A stretch of DNA of 64,000 nucleotides from positions 802,001 through 866,000 of the forward strand of contig QVRM01000292.1 of assembly GCA_003439945.1 (NCBI GenBank), given 5' to 3'. Shown piece after piece: positions 1-11,700 of this stretch. This DNA is from Dermanyssus gallinae. Its lineage: Eukaryota > Arthropoda > Arachnida > Mesostigmata > Dermanyssidae. Every line of letters starts with the position of its first letter. The stretch's first letter is position 1. The position numbers were made by a program, and so were the translations under genes. The notes under the pieces were generated by a model that saw nothing but the letters and a program-made list of their open reading frames with translations, was not told where the DNA came from and searched no databases.

Positions 1-9
1 CATAGCGCC

Positions 10-1055
10 TCAAGGTTCTTCTGAAGATAAGCGGTTTTTATACTGGCCGATTCCCGCTGTATCTAAAAGATAGATTGCCCTGTTTTCGGCGCTTAGCATT
101 GATAAGACTATAGCAGGCCCGGCCAGGGTCAGTAAATTTGGTACGCCGAGACCTCCTTTCGAAACAGGTAGTAATGCCTGTTCCCGTGCGCTGGGTGGTA
201 GAGATGTGTTCAGCAGAGACTCGAGGGTGGACAGTGTCAAATCGTTGAGCCTTTGCAACACATCGGTTTGGTTAGATAGGTCGGCCCCTCGAAGAAGGTG
301 GATGAATCTTGAGGACGAGAAAGAGAACCTGAGTAAGAAAAGTCCCCGGTGTGCTCCCAGAAGAGGAAGACGAGCAGCGGCATTTTCCAGATTCAATCTA
401 CAGCGCTCGATTGCTGCTGGGAGCCCCTCGGGGCAAATTGGTACGCCTAGTAGCTCCAGATTGTTCTTGACGGTTATCTTGCAGCCGGGCAGGAGGTCTC
501 GGAGTGACTGTATTTCAGGGGCCTCGATGGTGGGGCCAAGGAGGCATATTTCGCATTTGGCCGGGTTTAACTCCAGCCCGGATGTAACACTGAAGTTACA
601 CCCGTCGAATATCATCGGCTACTGTGCAAACATTTTCTCCTAACAGACCATCGTCAAGGTACCAGAGGTTCAGCGGGCTCCTGAAGGAATCCACCAGATC
701 CTTGATACCCAGACAAAACAGAAGTGGTGCTAAGGGATCCCCTGCTGCAGTCCGGTGGCGGACGAAATTACATGCTCGGGCAGGACCAGATGGGAAGGAT
801 GCCTATATGCCAGTCCGACGTGGTTTAATAGATGAGGGTCGTGGGATGCAACGGCCTTCATCAGGTGATCGCGCCTTATATTGTTAAAAGCGTTTTTAAA
901 ATCGAGCTTTACAAGAACCCCGGGGGGCTCGCGTGAGTCGAGGAAGGCCCGGGTTGCGTGAATGGCTACTTCGGTCCCAGCCGGCGTCGCGAATCCCAGT
1001 TGATGTGCACCAGTTGCGTAAGAAATAACGGCTTTGTTGTGGTTGCATCCGATTT
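10..1055 (-). mobile_element. REL-type LINE copy A, 3' part: RT palm and thumb
   Basis: This is the downstream half of a reverse transcriptase from a non-LTR element of the restriction-like-endonuclease (REL) group; the upstream half lies at 5203-5600, beyond an inserted R1 element. Read on the minus strand, motif A is KLDFKNAFNNIRRD (about 900), motif B is GLQQG (about 740) and the catalytic motif WYLDDG lies near 645. Then come LNPAKCE, LELLGVP and LPLLGAHRGLFLLRFSFS, all hallmarks of this family. The copy is dead: one base is missing in QQG-DPLAPLL (about 735), and a second shift follows DDIRRV (about 610). The last frame stops at 10-12, so the C-terminal zinc cluster and nuclease lie outside the window or are lost. 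Family membership rests on comparison with copy C at 28-30.8 kb. Confidence 0.85.
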
Positions 1056-1068
1056 TTGCGGCATGCCT
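1056..1068. repeat. Target-site duplication, 3' side of R1 element 1
   Basis: TTGCGGCATGCCT differs at one base from TTGCGGCAAGCCT at 5190-5202. The two copies bracket the 4,121 bp R1-like element exactly, and both belong to the reading frame of the interrupted REL reverse transcriptase (RRLAA / HAAK on the minus strand). Confidence 0.85.
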
Positions 1069-1263
1069 TTTTGAGGGACTAACTGGGAAATGCGGTACGC
1101 ACACACGGACACCACGGCAGGAAAGCTCACTGCAAATGTGGGCCGGTAGTGTGGGGCTCCAACCCACTAAAAACCAGTCATGTCCCCATCCCCACACTCA
1201 ACTGGGAACTGCGCAAGCAATACTTCAAACAATTGAGGGGGGGTAAATAGTAGCGTCCTTATC
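1069..1263 (-). other. 3' UTR of R1 element 1 with conserved hairpin
   Basis: The UTR runs from the ORF2 stop to the TSD. It contains the hairpin TAGTG..GGG / CCCACTA at 1147-1169, also found in the ends of the other R1 copies at 8.6, 39.1, 42.8, 44.9 and 45.6 kb. The stretch with CTAACTGGGAAATG (1074-1090) is shared with the solo end at 42.7 kb. Confidence 0.75.
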
Positions 1264-4261
1264 TTAGCTGCCCTGGAGTGCTTCACGGGGCCTTGTCAAG
1301 TAAAAACGATTCTTCTCTTCTTTGGCGTGCATAATACGTTCGATTGTTCGAGCTATAAGATTCCAGTCATCACGTGAGTACATAAGAAGGTGTGCCAGCT
1401 TCTTAAGACTGCCGTCACTTGCTGTGGTTATGTCCTTGCGTAATGGAGCCCACGCCGGGCACAGCAATATTGTGTGTTCCGGCGTGTCCTCCGTTGTTCC
1501 TTCACAGTGCTTGCAGAGTGGCGTATCTGCTTTTCCTATTCTAAAGAGGTAACTCTCGAAGTTGCTATGCCCTGTGAGCACTTGAGTCACGTGGTGTGTC
1601 AACACGCCGCCGGGCCGGTTAATCCACGCCTTAACGTCAGGGATCAGAGCCTTTACACGGGCCCCAGGTGCCCCGTCCTGTATGGCGTCCCATTCATTTT
1701 GCCAAGAAATCAACGTTTTTTCTCTTTCTTTTTCCTTATTGCTTGTCGGTTCCGCCCACAAGCGACGACGTTCGTCGGCCTTCAGGTCCCAAGGGATCGT
1801 ACTAGCCAGTACAAGGACAGCCGCCGTGCTGACCGTCTTGTAAGCCATCGTAATCCGTAAAACCGCGATTCGTTGGGTCTTGCGCATTAGCGCCCTGTTG
1901 CGGGTTAGAGTCAGTGTGGTTAGTGGCCACACAGGGGCCGCGAATAACATAATCGACTCGGCAACCGACATAAGAAGGCGTCGCGTTGATTCTCGCGGTC
2001 CGAATGTATTCGGCATCAGCCGGGCGATGTCGTGTGAAACATTAGTGGCTTTCTCTGCAGCCAAGCGGAGATGAGGTGTTCCTCGCAGGCCTCTGTCCAG
2101 ATACATTCCCAGATAGCGGGCTGATTGAACCACTCGAATATCCTGGCCGTTCAAGATTAGCTTTGGGAAAGCACACCCTCTTGGGCCAAGGAGGATGACT
2201 CCCTCGCTTTTAGTAGGAGCCAGCGTCAAACCCGCTCCCCTCATCCAGACGGAAATCTCGGCCAGGGCGTCATTGGCTCTAAGTTCCAGTTGCTGGGGGG
2301 TGCCGCCCTGTACTACGACTGCAAGGTCGTCCGCATACGCAAGTACCTCTGTCCCTTCTGGTAGGTTACTTAAGCGTAGGACATCGTCGTACGCCAAGTT
2401 CCATAAAAGAGGGCCCAAGATGGAACCCTGGGGAACTCCAGCTGTCATTTCAAATTCGGATCCCTCATTGTCTACCCGCCGTTCGTTCAGGTAGTCCGAG
2501 ACAATTCGACAAAGGTAGTTCGGAACTCTTTTTCTCTTGAGCGTCCCCAGTATCACCCTCCAGGGTAAGCTGTTGAAAGCATTCTTAACATCCAGCAGTA
2601 CGACAATGAGAAGATTCCTGGACCTTGCCGGGGATTGTCGTAGATCTTCCGCCTTAGCAACGACCCGCTGTATTGCGGTCAGACACGAGCGACCTTTGCG
2701 AAATCCGAACTGATTCGGTGAAAGAAGGCCGCGTTCTTCAGCGAATAATCGCAAACGGTTTTCTATAATCGCCTCAATACCCTTGGCCAGTGTACTGACT
2801 AGGCAGATTGGTCGGTAGGTGCCGTTCATTTTGGGAATAAGCACAAGGTTGGCCTTCTTCCAAATCAGAGGCAAGCGTCCGGATCTGAGTATCCGTGTGG
2901 CAACGTGGGAAACTACTTCAGGAAACTCGTTAAAGAGAACTTTTACGGTGGAAGCCGGTATACCATCAGGCCCTGGTGCTTTTCCGGCCTTCAGTCTCTC
3001 TCCCGCTGTACGGACCTCCTCTAGAGTCACCCCATTGGACTGGTCTCTCGTCCGCACCCGCTTTGAAAGGCGTCCTGTTGAGGGATGGATGTCGAGGGAA
3101 AAGCGTTTCTATTACCCGTCGGCGTTCGTCCGGGGAAAGGTTAGCGCTCTTTCTTGTTTTTGTTTTGCCACGGATCAGCTTGTACGGTCGTCCCCACGGG
3201 TCGTTTTCTATTCTCGACAAGAATTCCTTATGGCATCGTTCCTTGCTTTCATCTATAGTTTTGCGTAGAGTGGCCCTAAATCTTCTAAATTCGTTTTGCA
3301 ATTGCGCAATGATTATGTTATTCCTTCTACTGCGCCTTGCCCTGGTGAATCTTCGCCTGGCGTAGATGCAGCGTCTGCGGGCTTCCGCGACCTCTCCGTT
3401 CCACCAATACTTCGGCGAAACTGGACGTAGTCGCTTTGGATGCGTTCGCCTCTTGCTTGGCGTCTTGCACGCTTTCTCCAGAACGTTCTGAAGCTCTTGA
3501 GCGGTTTCAGGTTCACCCTTTACTTTAAGTATTTTTGCCAGCCTCCTTTGCAGCTCCCTGTTGTCAGGTGGCTTTAGCCGGGTTGGCCTAACCGGAGCAG
3601 AAAGGGCTGCTAATGGGGTGGTTCCTTCGACGTCAAATTCTATACAATAGTGATCGCTAAGGTTCTCTTCGTCAAGTAATATGGTCCAATTTGAAATCTT
3701 AAAAACGTGGCTTCTCTTACAGATCGTCAAATCGATATGCGACTCAGTTCCCCCGCGGTGGAAGGTAGGGTCGTTTCCTTTATTGAGAACAACAAGGTCA
3801 TGCATTGCTAACCACTCAAGAACAACTCTGCCTCTTCTATTAGTGTTGGTTGCCCCCCATGTTGTCGAGGCTGCGTTAAAGTCTCCAGTAAAGACCACTA
3901 GTGGTAGAGGGCAATCTTTCGCTGACGTTGTCATCTCCTCGAGCAGGCCCTCCAAGTCGTCCAGCGTGCCGTTTGAACTGCTGTAACATGAGTAGAAACG
4001 ACCGACGCCGTCCACGTCTATCCATGTGAAATTTGATCCTCTTCCACAACCCGTAACTCGGAGACATGTTGGCAGATTATGCACAATGCAGGTACTGGTC
4101 TGAGCATCCACAACCCAGGTCGTCTGGTCCTTCTTTGCCAGTTTCACATTAGGCTCGCTAAGCAGAGAGAGTGCAGTGCTCCTCCTAGACACTTTCGTCT
4201 AGATTAGATGAGCTGCGCGGCTCCTGTTACAGTTTAGTTGAATAACCTTAATTCGCATCAT
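1264..4261 (-). pseudogene. R1-like ORF2: AP endonuclease plus reverse transcriptase
   Basis: ORF2 would make the enzyme that nicks the target and copies the element RNA. It starts with two ATGs at 4261, reading MMRIKVIQLNCNRSRAA. The endonuclease shows LLSEPN, GDFNAASTTWG, SHIDLT and SDHYC. An in-frame TAG follows AAHLI near 4199. A frameshift near 3057 separates the endonuclease frame (to 2966) from the RT frame. The RT shows GKAPGPDGIP, YRPICLVSTLAK, QFGFRKGRS, LLDVKNAFNSLPW, AGVPQGSILGPLLWN, the catalytic YADDLAVV and LGMYLDRGL. After the RT comes LTGHSNFESYLFRIGKA and a knuckle of the type CxxC-x8-H-x4-C (CKHCEGTTEDTPEHTILLC). The stop codon is at 1264-1266. Length without damage is about 1,000 codons, normal for R1 ORF2. 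Confidence 0.9.
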
Positions 4262-4474
4262 TTGAGTGCTGAGATTTGGCTAACCGTTGATCATCAGTCG
4301 GGGATTGCTGTCCTCTTTTGCGGTTCTTTCGCGAGATAACCGGCCTAAGACCGTCTGCGTCGACAGTAGGCGTATCCGCAGGAGGGCTTTGCCCGCTCAG
4401 CGCCACATCTTCCGTGGGTTCAAGGGTAGGTGGCGACTCCGCTTGTGGAAGAGGACGGATTTCCTTGGTTGTTG

Positions 4475-5189
4475 TTAAGGACAGTTTTGCATTTTCCGTC
4501 TAGGGCCTGCTTGGTCTAAATGGCGCCTGGCCTCGGCGATCTTCATTCTATATCCCGGGCAGGCTGCAGAGTTGGCTGCATGCCCGGGTACCCCGCAGTT
4601 ATAACATGAGAGGGACCCCTCGCAATCTTTTGCGACGTGACCCAGGGTGCCGCACTTATGACATCGTTTGACCGTGACTTCTTCGAATATACAAGATTGA
4701 GCCTGGTGCCCAACTCCCTGGCATTTCTGGCATGTCGGCACGCTGACTCATTCTGAGATAGGACAGGACGACCAGCCAATCTGAATCCGTCCAATCCTCA
4801 TCAGCTTTGCGAAGTCCGATGAGTTCATTCGGGTCAGAGCCGACCACCGGCCGTTGGCTCCTTTCTGTGGTTCTTCTACAATCAAGAGGCCAGCAACGCT
4901 GGCGGCATGTCTAATTGCTTGGTCGACATCTTCCCGGTTTGTACCTTCGAGCAGATTCCTTACTATAATTTTTTTTAGTGCAGAGTAGTCAGTCGATACA
5001 TTGGCCTCTCCTTTTGATCTTAGTGCATCAAAGAAATGTGCCGATGCGCCCTCTGTTGTTTCTGCGACCCTTAGCCGCATGTCCCCGCTGGCAAGCCGTT
5101 GCACCCCAGTGACCTTTACGTTGTATTGTGCGGGATCAATGTTGTTACACAATCGCTTCAAGGTGTCTGCGTAGGAGACACCGTTCTCC
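4475..5189 (-). pseudogene. R1-like ORF1 (gag), C-terminal part with three CCHC knuckles
   Basis: ORF1 encodes the RNA-binding protein of the element. The visible part opens inside the protein at the 5' truncation (GVSYADTLKRL), continues through an RRM-like region and ends in three knuckles: CQKCQGVGHQAQSC, CHKCGTLGHVAKDC and CYNCGVPGHAANSAAC. Codons run in one frame across an in-frame TGA at 4748-4750, between CPISE and VSVPTC. R1 gags usually have arginine there, so this is best explained as CGA to TGA decay. The frame ends at 4475, about 210 bp before ORF2. Confidence 0.85.
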
Positions 5190-5202
5190 TTGCGGCAAGC
5201 CT
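5190..5202. repeat. Target-site duplication, 5' side of R1 element 1
   Basis: TTGCGGCAAGCCT matches 12 of 13 bases at 1056-1068. On the minus strand it encodes the RLAA part of the REL protein sequence RPIACSSSLRRLAA, showing that it is original target sequence. Confidence 0.85.
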
Positions 5203-5600
5203 GCGTAGCGAAGACGAACATGCAATGGGACGTACCGATCCGTCCTTTTTCTTAAGGGCAAATAATCTTGCACCAAATATCAATGGCTAGAGGCAAGATG
5301 GGGGGTTACCCCAAAGAAGAATGTCTACAACTTTTGCCAATGCGGAGAGCAGGCTAGCGGCGACGTCTTCGAGAGACGGGGAAAGAAGGTCCATTAATAA
5401 CTGGGGTCTTATAAAGCCTAGCCCTGCGGCGGAGCTCTTGGAGAAACTTTTAATAGCCGCCTGAATGTCTTCCTTTGACGTGACATAGGGCATAGGGGTT
5501 CTGGTGAGTGTCGGCCATTCCAGGTTTTCGGGAGCTGGTGGGTGTTGCTCTCGCAAGGCCTCGATACGGTCTATGCCAGGCGAGCATCTTGTCAGTAGGT
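5203..5600 (-). mobile_element. REL-type LINE copy A, 5' part: RT fingers
   Basis: This is the upstream part of the reverse transcriptase broken by R1 element 1. In order it shows REQHPPAPENLEWP, a helix with IQAAIKSFSKSSAAG, IRPQLLMDLLSPSLED and, after an in-frame TAG near 5287, ARLFALKKKDGSVRPIA followed by SSSLRRLAA at the insertion point. These are the RT motif 0-2 blocks of the same family as copies B-E. Homology fades above about 5600, so the copy is 5'-truncated or decayed there. Confidence 0.85.
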
Positions 5601-7555
5601 TTCGCCTTTGCTCTGCTGTATGTCAATATGTCAAGCTATAAAGACATGTTTGTGTACCTAGCAGATTTTATTTCTCATCCGTTTCTCGTTATTCTTAGAG
5701 CTTGAGTCGAGCACGTGAACACCTAACTAGCATTTCACAGTTAGACATTGATTAGGCTGCGCTATTACCTTTTTTCTACAAAGGCATTTGTAAAAAAAAA
5801 CACTCTTAGTTAGTAATCAGGTAATATCGAATCGTTAGTTACATCTAAGACCAATCGGCATCCTACAAAGTATTTGGACAGTCTGAGTGCACAATAGACA
5901 CTCAGTTTTAGTAATGTAGTCGAGAGTTGACATCCAACTCTACGTCACGCTAAACTGCCACAAAAGATAGGCACAGCGGCACTATTTCGACAAATGCAAA
6001 GTCCGTTAGACGGAGAAGTTTTTCGCATTCATTCAAGGCATAAGAAACTTTTTTTCTGCTCGTGCCGACAAATCGGTTGTTTATCGGCACCGTTACCAAC
6101 TGGAAGTAAGCAATTAAAGTTACCAGTATTGCAAGTTGAATACGCATAAACTCAATTATGCCCTTTACCATATGCCACCTGCTACGAAAGGACACTTCCG
6201 ATGGGCAACGCAAATTGCTGTCGCATAACATACGATCTCTGCTATGTACTTGACCACGGTATAGAGACATTTAGAACTCACATGTCTTGCTGAATATATA
6301 CAGACCGACCAGCATAGAATTAAAACATTTTTGAGGCGGTCGTTTTTAATTCTAGACCATCCTCCCCCTTCCCAAGCTTTGAATCGCCGAGCGACACATC
6401 TTCACTGTGCCAGAGGTCACTAGCCATTCTTCTGTGGATTGACTGATGGTGATCGACCGAAAGATCTACGAAAGATGCACTTGTTACGTGTATCCCCAAA
6501 GCTCTCGTCCATGCATTTGCGTTGGATTGCGATCCGTGCTCAGAAATAGTTGAATGCGACCAGTGAGGGCCATTGTATCGATAGATAATTAGATAGGAAT
6601 GAACCAACACAGAGCACACAAAGCGGCATGGTATCTGCTTTTCTACGCTAGCACAATAGTTACGTACAACAACGGTTTCATTTGACGACAGTAACGCAGT
6701 AACGGCAATTATCCAAAGTGTATAAATAACAGAGCTAAAACAAAGACTTGCCAACTTGCCCACTAAGCAGTCAACAATTGCGAACAGCGAGTGCCGTTTC
6801 GTGCTCACGCAGCACACAGAGTGCATCACTTCATAATTCACCTTCTCTCCGCACAACGGCTTGCGTAGTAGGTTAATCATGCATATGTTCGCCATACATA
6901 TGCATGACGTTCTACTTTTATGGATGGTTGAGTAAATGATACTCATAATGATATGTACGTATTGAATAAACCACTTCTGCGCTGTTGATGATTGAACAAA
7001 CAACTAATACTCATAATGTGAACTAACCCGCCGCGATGCGTGTCCATAGCAGTATAATCAGTATGGCCGCCCTCACCAACATATCGACAATATCGAATAA
7101 CAAATATCTTGGCCAGTGACGTGCTTTCGAGCCATAAATACCGTTTTGACCTGCAGAATGTCAAATATATTATGGGGAAGATAAAGAACCCGGCGCGCGT
7201 CATGTTTGCGAGCACGATGAATCGTCGGTTCACAGGTCGTCGATTGTAGAAGTAAATAGTGTCTTCAACACTTTTCGACGATACGTTAATTAATCGGGAA
7301 ATACGCTGTCGCACGAAACGTACACAAATCATAGAGTTGTTTTACGTCTCCAATATGTTGATAACAATGAAGCAACCTTGCGCATTGTAAGTTGGCCGCG
7401 TGCTTTTCCTAAGCTTGTGTTACAATACCTACCAACAAGTACTTGGTCTGCCGTTAGGTCTATGACCGCCCGATACTTTGTTGTCAATGGAAGGCTATTA
7501 CAGGAGAAAGTACAGCGTATAAATCACCTTTCTTTGCAGCATTTTCAGGCCACGT
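5601..7555. other. Unassigned AT-rich DNA
   Basis: No open frame here has recognisable motifs, splice signals or a family signature. The long minus-strand frames at 6320-7332 have cysteine- and histidine-rich, low-complexity translations and look like chance frames. The only structured item is the hairpin repeat at 6315-6365. Confidence 0.5.
6315..6365 (-). repeat. Dispersed hairpin motif, copy 1
   Basis: On the minus strand the unit reads GGAGGATGGTCTAGAATTAA, then a short AC-rich loop and GTTTTAATTCTA. The arms TAGAATTAAAAC / GTTTTAATTCTA pair. The same unit occurs at 32215-32266 and 54199-54250. Confidence 0.6.
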
Positions 7556-7559
7556 TGTT

Positions 7560-8472
7560 ACATCAGGAAAGCCCGCATTTAATATTACCTAAAATTTATG
7601 TCGGCTGATAACGTCTTTCACAACTGCAGGCGTCGAACCAGCTTCTATTTTCTTGCATTGCAGTATGTGCTATATTGGTGGTAGCCATGCCAGGTAGATC
7701 TATAGAGTACGCATCTGTTTACTTGCCTTCCCTGCTTCCAGCGGCCTGCCGTGAATGGAACCTCTTTATGGTAAAGCACAAATTATGCTTTTCTCTATAG
7801 GCGCAATATTACTCTACGACCAGTGCGCTGAAATCGTATTTATCCAGGATAAGATCCTCCACAATGCTTCGCTCTTAGCATAGTTCCCGCGCCAAGGTTG
7901 TCGATGCGTTACGCGGCAGTCCAAGCATTTACTTCACAAAATTAGCTTTTATTTTGTCTATTTCTTTCATGTTGTCCAAGGTTAAGTTTGGTGCAATGGC
8001 CCGAAGGCAGTGTTATAATCCGAGCTATTTTTACCTTAAAAAGGGTCATTCCAGTCTTGTGTGAGATCTCCAAGTAGCGTCATGGCCGATACTGCTTTTG
8101 CACGCTTCTTCTCTATGTGTTTTGTAATTGATAGGCCGGGTGTTAAGATTACCCCGAGCTAGCTAGCTAAATTGACTTACTAATTTGACATTTTGGTTAT
8201 TAACCCTGATGATATAGTCAAGACTGGCGTATCGGCCTCCTCGGGAAAATCGAAGGATTTTTGTCCTCAATGTATTAATTGTTGTATGTATTAATTGTAG
8301 GCTTATACTGTGCGCACCATTGGGTCATTTCATTGAGATAAAACTGTAGGTGTATCCTTTTCTTGGCCGTCAGCGTAGAATACATGCGAGGCTAACAATT
8401 TGAAGTGTTTGGCTTAACCCTGCAACATAAAGGATGAATAAGAAAAAGCTTGCCGTGTCGCCTTGTGCTAGC
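7560..8472 (-). mobile_element. Older LINE (family of the 55 kb element), 3' half, interrupted by R1 element 2
   Basis: Minus-strand frames match, block by block, the LINE at 55-58.9 kb. They include ALAQGDTASFFLFILYVAGL (RT motif B region, directly at the R1 insertion), ASHVFYADG (catalytic box, YADD changed to YADG), YLNEMTQWCAQYKPTINT, FPRGGRYASLDYIIRVNN, and then TLDNMKEIDKIKA with MLGLPRNASTTLARELC in the thumb. Several stops and shifts separate the blocks. The upstream piece lies beyond the R1 element at 15115-15235. Confidence 0.75.
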
Positions 8473-8486
8473 GCAATGGTCTGTCT
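8473..8486. repeat. Target-site duplication, 3' side of R1 element 2
   Basis: GCAATGGTCTGTCT is identical over 14 bases to 15101-15114. Directly inside it lies a T8 run (8486-8493), the poly(A) tail of the minus-strand element. Confidence 0.92.
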
Positions 8487-8756
8487 TTTTTTTACTGCTG
8501 AAACCTCTCAGCATTACTTTGGGGGATTACGGGAATTCAGACGGACATGCGCCACCCCAGCCATGGTGACTAGTCTGGGACTCGCAAACCCAGCAAACCC
8601 GCTTCCCCCCCCCACCCCCAGGGATCGGTAACTGCGTAGGCATTGCTTCGAATCCATGGGAGTGGTGTTGCACCAACTCCTACATTCTACTCCAATCTGG
8701 CATCATCCATCGTCTTATGTCTGCCTTGGTGCAGCTCAGACGTGTCAGTCAGACCG
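8487..8756 (-). other. 3' UTR of R1 element 2
   Basis: It runs from the ORF2 TAA (8757-8759) to the poly(A). The conserved hairpin lies at 8571-8593. A C-rich tract on the plus strand (about 8605-8625) and the adjoining CGGTA motif recur in the 39 kb and 45 kb ends. Confidence 0.75.
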
Positions 8757-11700
8757 TTAACGCCTTTCACAGCTCCGCCACCTGGGGATGCGTCGAGTCA
8801 TCGCCTGGAGCGTCCCTGGCTGTCCCTGCCTAATCCCAAGGCTGGTTCGCCTTTGCTGCCTATTTCCCCTTCTTTCCCTATCACCTACGGGCGCTCCCTC
8901 TGGACTGGATCGGGGGCTATTGTTGAAACGAGCTCTCCTGGCAGTTTCCTTGGCCACCTTTAAGGACATGATAGTCTCGAAGAAGGCACAGGACTCCCTC
9001 CACGCCTTCGCCGAAGTCAGCATGTGTGCTACAACCTTCTTGATCGGCTTTCCTCTCACGGTGGTCGCACCCGCGTGTCTGGCTTCTTGGAGGGCCGGAC
9101 ACCGCAGAACTGTGTGCTCGACATCGTCCGTCTCACCCAATCTGCATAACGCGCAGATGTCGACACTCGCCTTGTTACTTCATACCATGTACGTTTGGAA
9201 CTGGCCATGCCCGGTCAGCATTTGTGTCGTACCATAAGACAGCTCACCGTGGTTGCAGTCGTACCACGCCTTTAGGTCAGGGATGAGGTCTCTGATCCAG
9301 CTCCCCGCGGGCGGCCTTTGAGGGTCTCCCGGCTGCACTGCGGCCCATTCTTCATGCCACCCGGCAATTGTCCTCGATCTAGCCGTTGTTAAGTCTAGAT
9401 CGCCATCCTTCCATCTTTCGGCCCGTTCACTTGCGAGCAGATCCCATGGCAGCATCTTAGACAGAACCAAAAGGGCCGCGGTCGACACCGTGCGGTAAGC
9501 CCGGCAGACACGAATGGCTACCGGCCGCTGTGACGATCGAAGCGCTCTCCTGTTTCTTTGTGTCCTCAGCGCCATGTCTGCCCACACTGGAGCCGCGTAT
9601 AAGGCTACCGACTCTGCTACACTGGCCAGCAGGCGCCGCCTGCCTTCTATGCAGCCGCCGACTCTGGGCATTAACCGCGCCAGGCCGGCCGCGACCTTGT
9701 GGGCTTTACCAGCCACATGCTGGATATGCGCCGATCCATTGAGACCTTTGTCGAGCACCACTCCGAGATACTTTGCTGTCCGAGCAAGCTTGACAGGATG
9801 ACCGTTTAGACGCAGGCGGATGTTCCGGGTTTTCTTCCTGCCTGTAAGGTACATTGTTTTCGTCTTGTGCGGGGCCAGTCTTAGAGAATGGTCTTCCATC
9901 CACTCTGCCACCTGCTCCAAGGCTTCATTAGCGGCATACTCCAGGGCCCCAGTTTCCCGTGCCGTGATAACCAGCGCCATGTCATCGGCATAGGCCACCA
10001 TCTCAACACCCGCCGGTAGGTCCGGCAGCTCGAGGACCCCGTCATAGGCTAGGTTCCACAGAATCGGCCCTAAGACCGACCCCTGAGGAACCCCCGCAGA
10101 GATCTCATACTCCTGACCGCCAGCCGACAGCCTTCTTTCCGATAGGTAGGACGAAATTATCCGGCGAATGTATGGCGAAATGCCCTTGCGCCTCATTGCG
10201 TCCATGGCCACCTTCCAGCTCATCGAGTTGAAGGTATTCTTGACGTCCAGGAGGACGAGCACAACGAAGTCTCTTGTTTTCGGGGTCCTCGTTAACTGTT
10301 CGGTCGCCCGTTCCAAAACCCGTGTAAGGGCGTCAAGCGTGGACTTTCCTTTACGGAAACCGTACTGGGCGTCTGACAGGGCCCCTTTGAGCTTAATCTC
10401 AGCGTTGAGCCTCTCAACAATAACATTCTCTAAGATCTTGCCCATTGTGTCAAGAAGACATATATGCCGGTAAACAGAACCACTTGCTAAAGCATTGCTC
10501 TCTCCCGTTGGTTTGGGGATTAGAACCAGGTTGGCGTTTTTCCACAGCCGCGGAAATCGCCCTTCTCTTAGAAGACGCATCACCAGTGCTTAAAACAGCT
10601 TCGGCCATCGCTGAACCAGTAGCTTCGCCGCTCCAGGAGGTACTCCATCCGGGCCGGGTGCCTTACCGGGTGTCAATCGCTGCCATGCTCGCTCGACTAC
10701 CTCCAACGTCACCTCGGGAATATCTTCTTCAGCAACCAGAGGCTCCTCCCCGTCGCCTCTCCACGGGTGAACCGGGAACAAGCTATGGACCTGATCCTTG
10801 AGAACATCCGGCGAGAGTCTCGGAGAAGGCGTCCGAAGCCTGTCTATAACGATTCGGTACGCTAACCTCCACACGTCTCTCTCCACGTCCTCTGCCAGCT
10901 GTTTCCACGCCTGTACCTTACTCTTCCAGATGAGGCCTTGAAGGTCCTCGCAGGCAGCTCTGTAACTTTCCAGGAGTGTGGCCGATTGCTCGTCAACGTC
11001 TAGCCCCCTCTCCCCCCTCGGTTCAACCTTCCACTCAGCCAGCTGCGTTGCCTGGTATACGCCCTGTTTAACCTTGTGCATCGCTTTCTCGCTTCTCCGA
11101 TCTCTTTGCTCCACCAGTAAACGAACCAGTGCCGTCGGGCACCTCCGCCGTTCGGGTGGGGCGGGCCAGCCTTTGTACATGCGGCAATGAGTGTTTCAAT
11201 GAGTCGATTTTCGTCCACCGTTCCCACTCCCATTGTCCGACACCTCGCGTCGATCTCCTTTACTAGCGCTTCCTTTTTTAGCTGTCTCATCTGCCACCGT
11301 CTGTCCCGGGTAGCTGATGCTGGAAGCGTCGCGGTTGGGGCTCGTACCTCGAAGTAGATGCAGCGGTGGTCGCTGTGGTTATGAACCGTATCGACCCTCC
11401 ACCCGGTTATCGCCGTGAATGCCCGTTCGTTGGCAAGCGTGAGATCTACGTGGGATTCCCTCCCTGCCCGTGAGAACGTCGGAACGTCCCCGTCGTTGAC
11501 AGCCATAAGCTCCTGCTCTGCCATCCATTCCAGTAAGATTTGTCTTCTTTCCGAAGTGTTACGACTACCCCATGCAGTACTGGCCGAGTTGAAGTCCCCG
11601 GTAACAATCAATGGTTTACCCTCGTGCGTGCCTAAGCTACGGCCTAGTTGACCCAGGAAAACCTGAAACTCCTGTATCTCCCTATTAGGTGAAAAATAGC

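Larger units (their letters stand above)
1069..5189 (-). mobile_element. R1-like LINE 1, 5'-truncated, inserted in REL copy A
   Basis: A non-LTR element of 4,121 bp with the end of ORF1 (gag with three CCHC knuckles), ORF2 (AP-type endonuclease plus RT with a C-terminal zinc knuckle) and a short 3' UTR ending in a small A-run next to the TSD. No RNase H region is apparent, and the order fits the R1 clade. The 5' end begins inside ORF1, so the element is 5'-truncated, as expected of target-primed reverse transcription. Damage is light: one in-frame stop in ORF1, one in the endonuclease and one frameshift between endonuclease and RT. This suggests a fairly recent but now inactive copy. Confidence 0.9.

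Noticed and set aside
5508..5705. Plus-strand frame of 65 codons
   Set aside because: It lies opposite the REL RT finger region and is a shadow of it.
6320..7332. Two long minus-strand frames (227 and 129 codons)
   Set aside because: The translations are rich in Cys, His and Ile without domain structure, and no promoter, splice or family support exists. The end of one frame is the dispersed hairpin repeat.
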